Translations under genes and position numbers: made by a program | NCBI GenBank assembly: GCA_949299535.1 | Contig: CASGAQ010000010.1 | Span: 1-44,016 of the forward strand | DNA from: an uncultured Eubacteriales bacterium | GTDB taxonomy: Bacteria; Bacillota; Clostridia; Oscillospirales; CAG-272 | Direction of reading: 5' to 3' | DNA length: 44,016 nucleotides | Notes under the pieces: model-generated | The model's database searches: none | Told to the model about the DNA's origin: nothing | The model's input: the letters and a program-made list of their open reading frames with translations, nothing else | Part shown: positions 1 to 6,954 of the stretch, piece after piece | Numbering within the stretch: the stretch's first letter is position 1 | Layout of the letters: each line of letters opens with the position of its first letter

Positions 1-298
1 GTTTGAGGGCTGGTTTGCCGATGCGGAATATACGACGCCTTTCGATTTCTCCGCTCCCGTAACTCAGACAGGTACGGTAAACGTATACGCAAAATGGAAG
101 AATCTTAATCCCGAAACGACTCCCGCGCCGATACAGACAACAAATACAAGTGAGCCTGCTCAGACAACAGACATTTCCGGCGTGACTGAGCCCGGCGAAA
201 GCTCCGGCAATGCGGTTATCATCGTTGTTGTAGTTGCGGTAGTTGTCGTCGGCGCGGCGATAGGCGTGGCTGCGATAATCAAAAATAAAAACAAATAA
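1..298 (+). CDS. C-terminal end of a surface protein with InlB-type repeat and membrane anchor (5' partial)
   Basis: The reading frame is open from base 2 to a TAA at 296-298, so only the last 98 residues are present. The first ~32 residues (FEGWFADAEYTT... ending VYAKW) match the tail of a Listeria-Bacteroides (Flg_new/InlB B-type) repeat, whose hallmark is the closing YAKW. A Thr/Pro/Ser-rich linker follows, then a hydrophobic Val/Ala/Ile helix and a short KNKNK tail, which is a membrane-anchor layout rather than an LPXTG signal. The protein is therefore inferred to be exported and anchored in the membrane with the repeats outside. The ligand and the N-terminal domains lie outside the window, so function is unknown. 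Confidence 0.75.
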   Translation, partial: FEGWFADAEYTTPFDFSAPVTQTGTVNVYAKWKNLNPETTPAPIQTTNTSEPAQTTDISGVTEPGESSGNAVIIVVVVAVVVVGAAIGVAAIIKNKNK

Positions 299-307
299 AC
301 GTTTTTG

Positions 308-345
308 ATCAAAAGGCAGTTTTCCGGCTGCCTTTTGATTTTGCA
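308..345 (+). terminator. Rho-independent terminator
   Basis: Twelve-base arms ATCAAAAGGCAG (308-319) and CTGCCTTTTGAT (328-339) flank a short loop, with Ts following. It closes the surface-protein gene. Confidence 0.8.
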
Positions 346-386
346 TAAATTTTATTTTAAATTATCGTAAGCCGGCTTCCCGCGGA

Positions 387-414
387 TTGACAAAAACAAT
401 GCGAATGTTATAAT
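387..414 (+). promoter_or_regulatory. SigmaA-type promoter of the serine hydrolase gene
   Basis: TTGACA (387-392) and TATAAT (409-414) are separated by 16 bases. Just downstream, AGATCAAAT occurs twice in tandem (426-443) and a related TGATCAAAAT occurs at 468-477, which could be a regulator site. Confidence 0.7.
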
Positions 415-498
415 TATAAATATATAGATCAAATAGATCAAATAATAGACGTATATACGGGAAATGATCAAAATAATGCGAAAACGAGGTGTTGATTG

Positions 499-2256
499 AT
501 GAATCTGAACGCGGTAAATCGTTTGGCGACTCTTGTGATAGGATTTATGGATACGAAGAAATCTGCGGTACCCATTGTTGAAACTTTGCCGCAGAAGCCG
601 GATATCCCTCGTTCGCCTGTGTATAGCGGTTTGGAGCGAGTAAGTCCCGAATCCGTCGGCGTTCCCTCAAAGCTCATTCGTGAATATCTGGAAAAAATAC
701 TTGCCGACAAGACGCTCAATATGCACAATATAATGATATTGCGCGGCGGTAAGGTGATATATGAATGCAGCTTCGGCGGACAGGATATACCCGTGCCGAA
801 GATGACTTTTTCCGCCTGCAAGAGCATAGTTTCCATTGCGATAGGTATGCTGATAGATGAGGGAAAGATATCGCTTTCGGACAAAGCTGCGGATTTTTTC
901 GAAGGGCGTATAAGCGTTATCGATAAAATGCGTACAGACGATATAACGATATCGGATCTGCTCACCATGAGAAGCGGAATAGTGTTCAACGAAGCCGAAG
1001 CTTTTGTAAGCACTAACTGGGTAAAAAGCTATTTTTCTTCTTCGGTAAATGCCGATCACGGCGAAACTTTTAATTATAACAGTCTTAACACATATATACT
1101 TTCGGCAATAGTTTACAGAGTGACGGGAAAGCATTTGTCGCAATTTCTGAATGAGCGCCTTTTTGAGCCGCTGGAGATTTTCGAAACGGCGTGGGAAAAG
1201 TGTCCTATGGGACTTGAAAAAGGCGGCTGGGGACTTTATATGCGTCCTGAGGACATGGCCAAGATAGGCTTGCTCGTTATGAACGGCGGCGTTTGGAAGG
1301 GCAGACGCATAGTTTCGGAAAAATACCTGAGAGAGGCGACGACGGCTCATGTGACCACTCCGCTTGATGCGGGCGCTTTTAATTACGGATATCAGATATG
1401 GGTTGGCAGGGATACCGATACGTTTCTTTTTAACGGAATGCTTGGGCAAAATGTGTTGGGATTCCGCAAAAACGGCATTCTTATAGTTTCGAACGCAGGC
1501 AACGGTGAATTTTTTCAGCAGAGCAACTATTACGGCATAACGCTTTCTCTTTTCGGCGGCACATTTGCAGATGTTCTTCCGAGGAACAGGCGCGAGGAGG
1601 CGGCTCTTGCGCGGCTTTCGGGAACGCTCAGATTCGGCGGAGGAAAAAATCGCCTTGTCGGAAAAAACACCGTATATGAAGCGCTTGAAAGACTTTTCTC
1701 TCCTGTTTATGAAATTAATGACAAAAACGCGCCGTCTTTCGGACTTATGCCGGCGATATTGCAGGTCCTTCAAAACAATTACACAAAAGGTACCAAAAGG
1801 ATAAAATTTGCCCTTGATAAAGAGAATGCGCTTGTGGAGATAACTTTTTGCGAACAAGACGAAACTCACGTTTTTCGTGCGGGACTTTTGAAGGGCGAGA
1901 AAACGGAGCTTTCTTTTCACGGGGAAAAATTCACTGCGTGCGCTTTTGCGCGTTATGCTCACGATGAGGATATGCGCGAGGTGCTTGTCATTCGTATAGA
2001 TTTTATAGAAACGCCTTGTTCTCGTATTTTTAAGTTCCGCTTTGACGACGGAGCAATGATATGCTGCGCTTCCGAAGCTCCGGGTTCGGATTTTATTATC
2101 AAAGGTGCGAACAATATTTTGGAGGAAGCGTTGGAAAACAAATTTGTTTCCCTCATCGCAGGAAAGATAGACAGGGATTATTTTAAGTATAAATTCGAAA
2201 AAGTTTTTTCTCCTCAGATATATTTTGTATGCAAATCTTCCTGTGCGGAGGAATGA
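499..2256 (+). CDS. Serine hydrolase, beta-lactamase/PBP4-like family
   Basis: A 585-residue protein of the class C beta-lactamase fold (PF00144 family). Visible motifs are S105-A-C-K108 (the SxxK nucleophile motif) and Y193-N-S, followed by a LYMRPEDMAKIG segment typical of this family. The third motif, normally KTG or HxG near the end of the domain, is not clear; GMLGQN occupies about that place. Residues after ~375 form an extra domain of about 200 residues that I do not recognise. No signal peptide is evident, so it is probably cytoplasmic or peripheral. GAGGTG at 486-491 favours the ATG at 499 over the TTG at 496. Substrate is unknown; family members include esterases, D-aminopeptidases and penicillin-binding proteins. 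It is monocistronic between two terminators. Confidence 0.8.
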   Translation: MNLNAVNRLATLVIGFMDTKKSAVPIVETLPQKPDIPRSPVYSGLERVSPESVGVPSKLIREYLEKILADKTLNMHNIMILRGGKVIYECSFGGQDIPVPKMTFSACKSIVSIAIGMLIDEGKISLSDKAADFFEGRISVIDKMRTDDITISDLLTMRSGIVFNEAEAFVSTNWVKSYFSSSVNADHGETFNYNSLNTYILSAIVYRVTGKHLSQFLNERLFEPLEIFETAWEKCPMGLEKGGWGLYMRPEDMAKIGLLVMNGGVWKGRRIVSEKYLREATTAHVTTPLDAGAFNYGYQIWVGRDTDTFLFNGMLGQNVLGFRKNGILIVSNAGNGEFFQQSNYYGITLSLFGGTFADVLPRNRREEAALARLSGTLRFGGGKNRLVGKNTVYEALERLFSPVYEINDKNAPSFGLMPAILQVLQNNYTKGTKRIKFALDKENALVEITFCEQDETHVFRAGLLKGEKTELSFHGEKFTACAFARYAHDEDMREVLVIRIDFIETPCSRIFKFRFDDGAMICCASEAPGSDFIIKGANNILEEALENKFVSLIAGKIDRDYFKYKFEKVFSPQIYFVCKSSCAEE

Positions 2257-2266
2257 GCGAAAAAAT

Positions 2267-2296
2267 AAAATCCGTTGTTTTTACAACGGATTTTTT
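2267..2296. terminator. Bidirectional terminator between serine hydrolase and spoIIID
   Basis: Arms AAAATCCGTTG (2267-2277) and CAACGGATTTT (2284-2294), with A-rich and T-rich flanks, serve both convergent genes. The stem overlaps the last codons of spoIIID. Confidence 0.8.
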
Positions 2297-2544
2297 GTTT
2301 CTTTTATGTATTTTTGCTTTGTGGCTTCGCCGCCCCGCATATGTCGCTCCGCTTTGTTTTTGTCCAATACTGCGCGCACTTCTTCGAAAAGCGCTTTATT
2401 CAGTTTCTCCAAACGTTCGGTCACGTCTTTATGTACGGTCGATTTCGATATGCCGAATTTTTTTGCCGCCGCGCGCACAGTCGAGCCGTTCTGCGCGATA
2501 TAAGAGCCGAGTGAGACAGCCCTTTCCTCTACCGTTCCTTTCAA
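2281..2544 (-). CDS. spoIIID: Sporulation transcriptional regulator SpoIIID
   Basis: An 87-residue protein that closely follows SpoIIID: an N-terminal helix-turn-helix (TVRAAAKKFGISKSTVHKDV, residues ~22-41) and the conserved C-terminal RHMRGGEATKQKY segment. In Bacillus and Clostridia SpoIIID is a mother-cell DNA-binding protein that activates or represses sigmaE-dependent genes and helps switch on sigmaK. The start is a TTG at 2544-2542, preceded on the minus strand by AGGAGG nine bases upstream; no in-frame ATG fits. It is a single gene, convergent with the serine hydrolase and divergent from cca. Its presence is one of the strongest signs that the organism forms endospores. Confidence 0.95.
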   Translation of the reverse strand: MKGTVEERAVSLGSYIAQNGSTVRAAAKKFGISKSTVHKDVTERLEKLNKALFEEVRAVLDKNKAERHMRGGEATKQKYIKETKNPL

Positions 2545-2628
2545 TGTGCTCCGCCTCCTGCGTCGTTGATACTTTAAATATATATGAAGCGCGGACTTTC
2601 ATTATTACGGAAAAGCATATTTTGCTCC

Positions 2629-2657
2629 TTGCAGAGGAAAGATGTTTGTGGTAAAAT
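2629..2657 (+). promoter_or_regulatory. Promoter of cca
   Basis: TTGCAG (2629-2634) and TAAAAT (2652-2657) have a 17-base spacer and lie 43 bases before the ATG. Confidence 0.55.
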
Positions 2658-2699
2658 ATATCAAAATTGAATGTCTATACAGGACGGAGAGCTTTAAAA

Positions 2700-4079
2700 A
2701 TGAGCGATTTTGAAAAGGATATGAAAATGGCGCGTATCATTGCCGAAAAGGCGTCGTCTCTGGGTGGAACCGCATATTTTGTGGGCGGATATGTTCGCGA
2801 TATTATCATGGGAAATGAAAACAAGGACGTTGATATAGAAGTTCACGGCATATCCGCGGAAGCGCTTTGCGATATTTTGGACTCTCTTGGCGGCAGGCTC
2901 AAGATGGGCGAGAGTTTCGGTGTGTACGGACTCAAAGGATATACGCTCGATATAGCCATGCCTCGACGCGAAAAGGCTACTGGGAGAGGTCACCGCGATT
3001 TTGAGATGTTTACAGATCCGTTTATAGGTACGCTGAAAGCGGTGGAGCGCAGGGATTTTACGATAAACGCGATGATGATGAATGTGCTTACAGGAGAGAT
3101 AGTAGACCATTTCGGCGGCGCTGAGGATATAAAGCGTAAAGTTATACGCCATGTAAACGATAAGACTTTTGCTGAGGACCCTTTGCGCGTATTGCGATGC
3201 GCCCAGTTTGCGGCAAGGTTTGATTTTTCCGTGGCGGAGGAAACGACGAAGCTCTGCAAAACGATAAGTCTTTATCCGCTTCCCAAGGAGCGTGTGGAAG
3301 CGGAGCTTCGCAAAGCTCTTCTTATGTCAAAACGACCGTCCGTATTTTTCGAGGTGCTTAGGCGCGCGCAGCGACTTGAGGAATTTTTTCCCGAGGCGGC
3401 AACACTTGTCGGGGTGGAGCAGAGCAGAAAGCACCATGCGGAGGGTGACGTATGGACTCACACGATGATGGTGCTTGACGAGGCGGCAAAATCAAGGCAC
3501 GAAGTTTCGGAGCCATACGGATTTATGCTGAGCGCGCTCGTGCACGATTTCGGCAAAGCGATATGTACCGAAAAAGTGAACGGAGAGATACGCTCATACG
3601 ATCACGAAAAGAAAGGGCTGCCGCTTGCTGAAAAGTTTCTTCGCAGGCTTACGAACGAAAAAAAGCTTATAAAATATGTGCTTAATATGACGGAATACCA
3701 TATGAAACCGAACGCGCTTGCCGCTCAGGGTTCCTCTGTCAAAGCGACGAATAAAATGTTTGATTTGTCGGTTGCGCCGAAAGATCTGATTATTCTGGCT
3801 TCCGCCGATCATTCGGGTAGGATATCCTCAATGCCCACCATTTCTTATGATGGATTTCTCTCGGAAAGACTCGATATATACTTTGAAACGATGAAACGAC
3901 CGTATGTTACGGGCAAGGACCTTACCGAAGCGGGACTTGTACCGGGAGAATATTTTTCCGAACTTCTGAAATATGCACATAAACTGAGGCTTGCGGGAAT
4001 ACCGAAAGAAGACGCTCTAAAGCAGACGCTTTCTTACGCCGACTCAAAGAAAAACGAAAAAAGAGTGTGTTCCGAATAA
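2700..4079 (+). CDS. cca: CCA-adding tRNA nucleotidyltransferase with HD domain
   Basis: A 459-residue enzyme that adds or repairs the 3' CCA of tRNAs using CTP and ATP. The nucleotidyltransferase head shows GGYVRD (29-34), the catalytic pair D43/D45 in KDVDIEV, RRDFTINAMMMN, and DPLRVLRCAQFAARF (the RNA-binding and neck region). A second half carries an HD domain: HTMMVLDEA followed by LVHDFGKA, as in many clostridial and enterobacterial Cca proteins, where HD domains can act as phosphohydrolases. The ATG at 2700 has GGAG ten bases upstream; an in-frame TTG at 2667 has no ribosome site. Because the window's tRNA-Pro encodes CCA, this enzyme may act mainly in repair for such genes; that is inference. 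Confidence 0.93.
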   Translation: MSDFEKDMKMARIIAEKASSLGGTAYFVGGYVRDIIMGNENKDVDIEVHGISAEALCDILDSLGGRLKMGESFGVYGLKGYTLDIAMPRREKATGRGHRDFEMFTDPFIGTLKAVERRDFTINAMMMNVLTGEIVDHFGGAEDIKRKVIRHVNDKTFAEDPLRVLRCAQFAARFDFSVAEETTKLCKTISLYPLPKERVEAELRKALLMSKRPSVFFEVLRRAQRLEEFFPEAATLVGVEQSRKHHAEGDVWTHTMMVLDEAAKSRHEVSEPYGFMLSALVHDFGKAICTEKVNGEIRSYDHEKKGLPLAEKFLRRLTNEKKLIKYVLNMTEYHMKPNALAAQGSSVKATNKMFDLSVAPKDLIILASADHSGRISSMPTISYDGFLSERLDIYFETMKRPYVTGKDLTEAGLVPGEYFSELLKYAHKLRLAGIPKEDALKQTLSYADSKKNEKRVCSE

Positions 4080-4099
4080 AAAGAACACACTCTTTTTGC
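4058..4099 (+). terminator. Terminator of cca
   Basis: Fifteen-base arms AAAAAGAGTGTGTTC (4058-4072) and GAACACACTCTTTTT (4083-4097). The stop codon lies in the loop, so the upstream arm is coding. Confidence 0.85.
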
Positions 4100-4145
4100 T
4101 GTAAACGGCTGAAAAGAAAAGTCTATTCCAAGATTTTTTTAAAAG

Positions 4146-4170
4146 TGTAACCGATATTGCTTAAACGGTT
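4146..4170 (+). promoter_or_regulatory. Possible ECF-type promoter of the sigma operon
   Basis: TGTAACC (4146-4152) and CGGTT (4166-4170) resemble the -35/-10 pair of ECF-dependent promoters, and AACCG/CGGTT also form an inverted repeat. The spacing is slightly short. Autoregulation by the downstream sigma factor is inferred only. Confidence 0.3.
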
Positions 4171-4217
4171 CTTATTATGGTGAAAGTACTTTCAATACAA
4201 AATAAGGAGACAGAGCG

Positions 4218-4787
4218 TTGGATGACAAAAGTATAGTCGAATTGTATCTGCTGCGTGACGAAACGGCGATAAAATTTACTTCCGAAAAATTCGGAAGCCG
4301 CTTGCGTAATTTGGCATACGGCATCGTCAAAGACAGTCAGACAGCCGAAGAATGTGAGAATGACACATATATGGAAGCTTGGAACACGATACCGCCCAAA
4401 AGTCCCGGAGAATATTTGTATGCTTTTCTCGCCAGAATAACGCGCCATATATCTTTGAACCGCTGCCGCGACCGCAGTCGATTGAAAAGGAGCGCGCATA
4501 TCTGTGAATTGAGCGCGGAGATGGAGCAATGTATTCCATCGCCTGACGATACGGAGTGCCGCATAAATGATATTGCGCTAAGCGAGGCCATTAACGGTTT
4601 TCTGTGCGGGCTTGACGAGGAAAAAAGGAATATTTTGAATATTTTCATTCGGCGGTACTGGTATCTTGATTCCATATCGGATATTTCCAAACGCTTTGCG
4701 CTGTCCGAGAGCAAAGTAAAGATCACGCTCTATCGTTGCCGCAACCGGCTTCGTGAGCATCTTGAAAAGGAGGGGTACAATGTATGA
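4218..4787 (+). CDS. RNA polymerase sigma factor, ECF-like sigma-70 family
   Basis: A 189-residue protein with sigma region 2 (about residues 12-80, including EECENDTYMEAWNTIPP and FLARITRHISLNRCRD) and sigma region 4 (about 125-185, LDSISDISKRFALSESKVKITLYRCRNRLREHL). It should direct RNA polymerase to a small set of accessory promoters. The start is TTG at 4218 with AAGGAG seven bases upstream; the nearby ATG at 4222 is out of frame. Its stop shares ATGA with the next gene, a coupling usual for a sigma factor and its membrane partner or anti-sigma factor. Targets are not visible beyond a possible own promoter. Confidence 0.88.
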   Translation: MDDKSIVELYLLRDETAIKFTSEKFGSRLRNLAYGIVKDSQTAEECENDTYMEAWNTIPPKSPGEYLYAFLARITRHISLNRCRDRSRLKRSAHICELSAEMEQCIPSPDDTECRINDIALSEAINGFLCGLDEEKRNILNIFIRRYWYLDSISDISKRFALSESKVKITLYRCRNRLREHLEKEGYNV

Positions 4788-5527
4788 GAGGAAATGATTT
4801 TTTAGATAAAATGGAGCTTATTGACTCCGCTTATATTGAAGCGGCGGATATAAAGCCGAAAAAAAGAAAAAGGACTTGGCTGAATTATGCTGCCGCCGCG
4901 GCTTGTCTGTGCCTTATCATAAGCGCTGTCGTAACGATACCGTTTTTGAAAGAACCCGAACAAGGCGACTTTGATCTTTCAAATAAAACGACCGCAAAAA
5001 TATCATACGGGAGCGAGGAGGGCGTTATGACTTCTTCAGAAGTCGACTTGGTCTATCTTACCGAATCGGAAATGTTCTCGCACGAAAAAATGTATGTTTT
5101 CCGCGGCAGAGTAAGCGGTCTGTCAAATATAACGATAGACTTCAACGGCGTTAAAGAGGCACGCTGCATTGCGACTGTATTAATAGAAAAGGTCTATAAG
5201 GGCGATATTGCCGAGGGCGAACAGATAACCATGCTCCTTCCGTGCGCGATATATGCTGACGGAAGCACTGTGGAAGATACGGGAGTAATATCTCAGATAG
5301 AGTGCGGAATGGAGGGCATTTATATATGATGAAAGTTCTTATATCGAACAAAACGATGCTGTTCTTATGCTTCGCGACATTGCTTCCTGCGGACTTGCAG
5401 ACGTATGCGCTGGGCATTTCTGTCCGATGAGAATGGCCTTATTTTCGAAAGAAACGCTTATCCCGGAGCGAAAAATGCCGTCGATCTCGATGATATTGAA
5501 GCATATGTCATCGAAAAGCTCGGTTGA
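4784..5527 (+). pseudogene. Membrane partner of the sigma factor, disrupted by two compensating frameshifts
   Basis: The intact first part (4784-5329) has a charged cytoplasmic start, a lysine cluster KPKKRKR, one membrane helix (residues ~32-52) and an outside domain, ending GMEGIYI then TGA. The rest of the protein is readable downstream. Bases 5330-5401 in the next frame give YDESSYIEQNDAVLMLRDIA, and from 5420 the original frame resumes as LSDENGLIFERNAYPGAKNA and runs to a TGA at 5525-5527. One extra base near 5322-5330 (in the ATATATGATG stretch) and one missing base near 5402-5404 (GACGTATG, where GACGGTATG would give ADGMRWAF) explain this. The restored product would be about 247 residues. 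The layout suggests an anti-sigma or sensor role. It is either a recent pseudogene or two indel errors. Confidence 0.75.
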
Positions 5528-5551
5528 GTTTTTTTACCCGAATCCTCATAA

Positions 5552-5597
5552 AAAAGATAATATACCTGCCGTTTCGGCAGGTATATTATCTTTTCGC
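5552..5597 (+). terminator. Terminator of the sigma operon
   Basis: A perfect 19-bp stem (5552-5570 with 5576-5594), loop GTTTC, then Ts. It ends 7 bases before the gntR -35 box. Confidence 0.9.
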
Positions 5598-5601
5598 CCT
5601 A

Positions 5602-5630
5602 TTGACAAAGACATACGGAGGTGCTATAAT
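5602..5630 (+). promoter_or_regulatory. Consensus sigmaA promoter of the GntR-ABC operon
   Basis: TTGACA (5602-5607), a 17-base spacer and TATAAT (5625-5630): a perfect consensus, which implies that repression is the main control. Confidence 0.9.
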
Positions 5631-5631
5631 A

Positions 5632-5663
5632 ACTGTACTAACTGTACTAACACAACTAATACA
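5632..5663 (+). promoter_or_regulatory. Operator of the YtrA-type GntR repressor
   Basis: Immediately after the -10 box come two direct copies of ACTGTACTA (5632-5640 and 5641-5649). Within them TGTACTA...TAATACA (5643-5663) is an imperfect 21-base palindrome of the kind bound by YtrA-subfamily GntR proteins. Binding here would block transcription start. Confidence 0.65.
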
Positions 5664-5684
5664 CTTAGGAGGGAGGCAAAAATA

Positions 5685-6077
5685 TTGATAGAGGTTGATC
5701 TTCATTCGCGCAAACCAATATATGAACAGCTTGTGGACAACATAACAATGCTTGTGATGAGCGGCTTTCTCAAAGCCGACGAACAAGTTCCTTCCGTGCG
5801 TCAGCTTGCAATGGAGCTTGCCGTAAACCCGAATACGGTGCAAAAAGCGTTTTTGGAGCTTGAACGCCGCGGAGTTCTTTATTCCGTCGCCGGCAAAGGG
5901 CGCTTTGTAAACGGCGAGCTTGACGGTTCGCGTTCTGCTCAAAGTGCAAAACTGATGGAAGAACTCAATATACTTCTCGGAAAAATAAAAAAATTCGGTG
6001 TTCCACGCTCTCGGATAGAAGAAGCGGTGGATTCGGTTTACAGTGACGGAAAGGCGGAAAACAATGATAAAGATTGA
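5685..6077 (+). CDS. GntR-family transcriptional regulator, YtrA subfamily
   Basis: A 130-residue protein with an N-terminal winged helix (IYEQLVDNITMLVMSGFLKA, then VPSVRQLAMELAVNPNTVQK and a wing GVLYSVAGKGRFV) and only a short C-terminal dimerisation tail, which is the YtrA subfamily plan. The start is TTG at 5685, preceded by a strong GGAGGGAGG; the frame is open further upstream, but that part overlaps the previous gene's remains and the promoter. It overlaps the ATPase gene by 14 bases and is the first gene of a gntR-ATPase-permease operon. The inferred role is to repress its own operon until an inducer, often a cell-wall-active compound in this subfamily, is present. Confidence 0.9.
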   Translation: MIEVDLHSRKPIYEQLVDNITMLVMSGFLKADEQVPSVRQLAMELAVNPNTVQKAFLELERRGVLYSVAGKGRFVNGELDGSRSAQSAKLMEELNILLGKIKKFGVPRSRIEEAVDSVYSDGKAENNDKD

Positions 6078-6954
6078 AAATGTTGAAAAATACTACGGCA
6101 GTCTGCCCGCGGTAAACGGTGTATCTCTTGAGATAAAAGACGGTTCCATATTCGGGTTTATCGGTTCGAACGGCTCCGGAAAATCGACCTTGCTTCGCGT
6201 AATGGCGGGGATATTCAAGGCGGATAAGGGCAGAGTGCTTATAGACGGAGAGAACGTATACGAAAACACTTGGGCTAAAAAGAGGATATTTTACATATCC
6301 GACGACCAATATATGTTGCCTTCTTCGACGGCGGCGGATATGCTTGCTTTTTATAAGGTGATGTATCCTTCGTTTGACAAAAGTCGGTTCGGAGAGCTTC
6401 TTAAAATATTTTCTCTCGACCCGAGAAAACAGATATCGGGGTATTCGAAAGGTATGAAAAAACAGCTCGATATAATCTGTGCCGTGTCGTGCAGACCGGA
6501 TTATATCTACTGCGACGAAACGTTTGACGGACTTGATCCTGTTGCCCGCGTAGAGGCAAAAAAACTGCTTGCCTGCGAGAGCGCGGAGCGCGGTATGACG
6601 GCGATAATCGCCTCTCACAACCTGCGCGAGATAGAGGATATTTGCGACGGTATCTCTCTCATGCACAAAGGGGAAATAGTTATCTCAAACGATATAGACG
6701 ATATTAAAACGGAACTTGTAAAGATTCAGGCTGTGTTCAATGAAACAAAGACACGCGAAGATTTCAAGGAGCTGAATGTTGTTAATTTTGTCAAGAACGG
6801 CAGTGTTTATACGATTTTCGCAAGGAGCGACAGCTTTTTTGCGGAAAAAGTTATAAGCTCAATGGCTCCGGTATTTTATGAGCTTATACCGCTGACGCTG
6901 GAGGAAGTGTTCATTACGGAAATGGAGGCTAAGGGTTATGGTTTTGCAGAATAA
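6064..6954 (+). CDS. ABC transporter ATP-binding protein
   Basis: A 296-residue nucleotide-binding subunit. Walker A is GSNGSGKST (34-42), the signature is SGYSKGMKKQLDI (SGGQ replaced by SKGM, as in YtrB and other export ATPases), Walker B is YIYCDETFDGLDPVAR with CDETF for the usual LDEPT, and the H-loop is IIASHNLREIEDICD. The last ~80 residues form the extra C-terminal domain of such ATPases. The ATG at 6064 lies inside the end of gntR with AAGGCGG just upstream. It pairs with the permease that follows (17-base overlap), and the operon with a GntR regulator suggests drug or peptide export or sensing rather than nutrient uptake. Confidence 0.93.
   Translation: MIKIENVEKYYGSLPAVNGVSLEIKDGSIFGFIGSNGSGKSTLLRVMAGIFKADKGRVLIDGENVYENTWAKKRIFYISDDQYMLPSSTAADMLAFYKVMYPSFDKSRFGELLKIFSLDPRKQISGYSKGMKKQLDIICAVSCRPDYIYCDETFDGLDPVARVEAKKLLACESAERGMTAIIASHNLREIEDICDGISLMHKGEIVISNDIDDIKTELVKIQAVFNETKTREDFKELNVVNFVKNGSVYTIFARSDSFFAEKVISSMAPVFYELIPLTLEEVFITEMEAKGYGFAE

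Noticed and set aside
667..1962. Long open frame on the minus strand opposite the serine hydrolase
   Set aside because: It is Arg/Lys/Phe-rich with no recognisable motif and no ribosome site, and lies wholly opposite a gene with clear catalytic motifs; it is a codon-usage shadow.
5367..5684. Extended N-terminus for the GntR regulator
   Set aside because: This stretch runs through the broken sigma-partner gene, a terminator and a consensus promoter. The TTG at 5685 with GGAGGGAGG is the real start.
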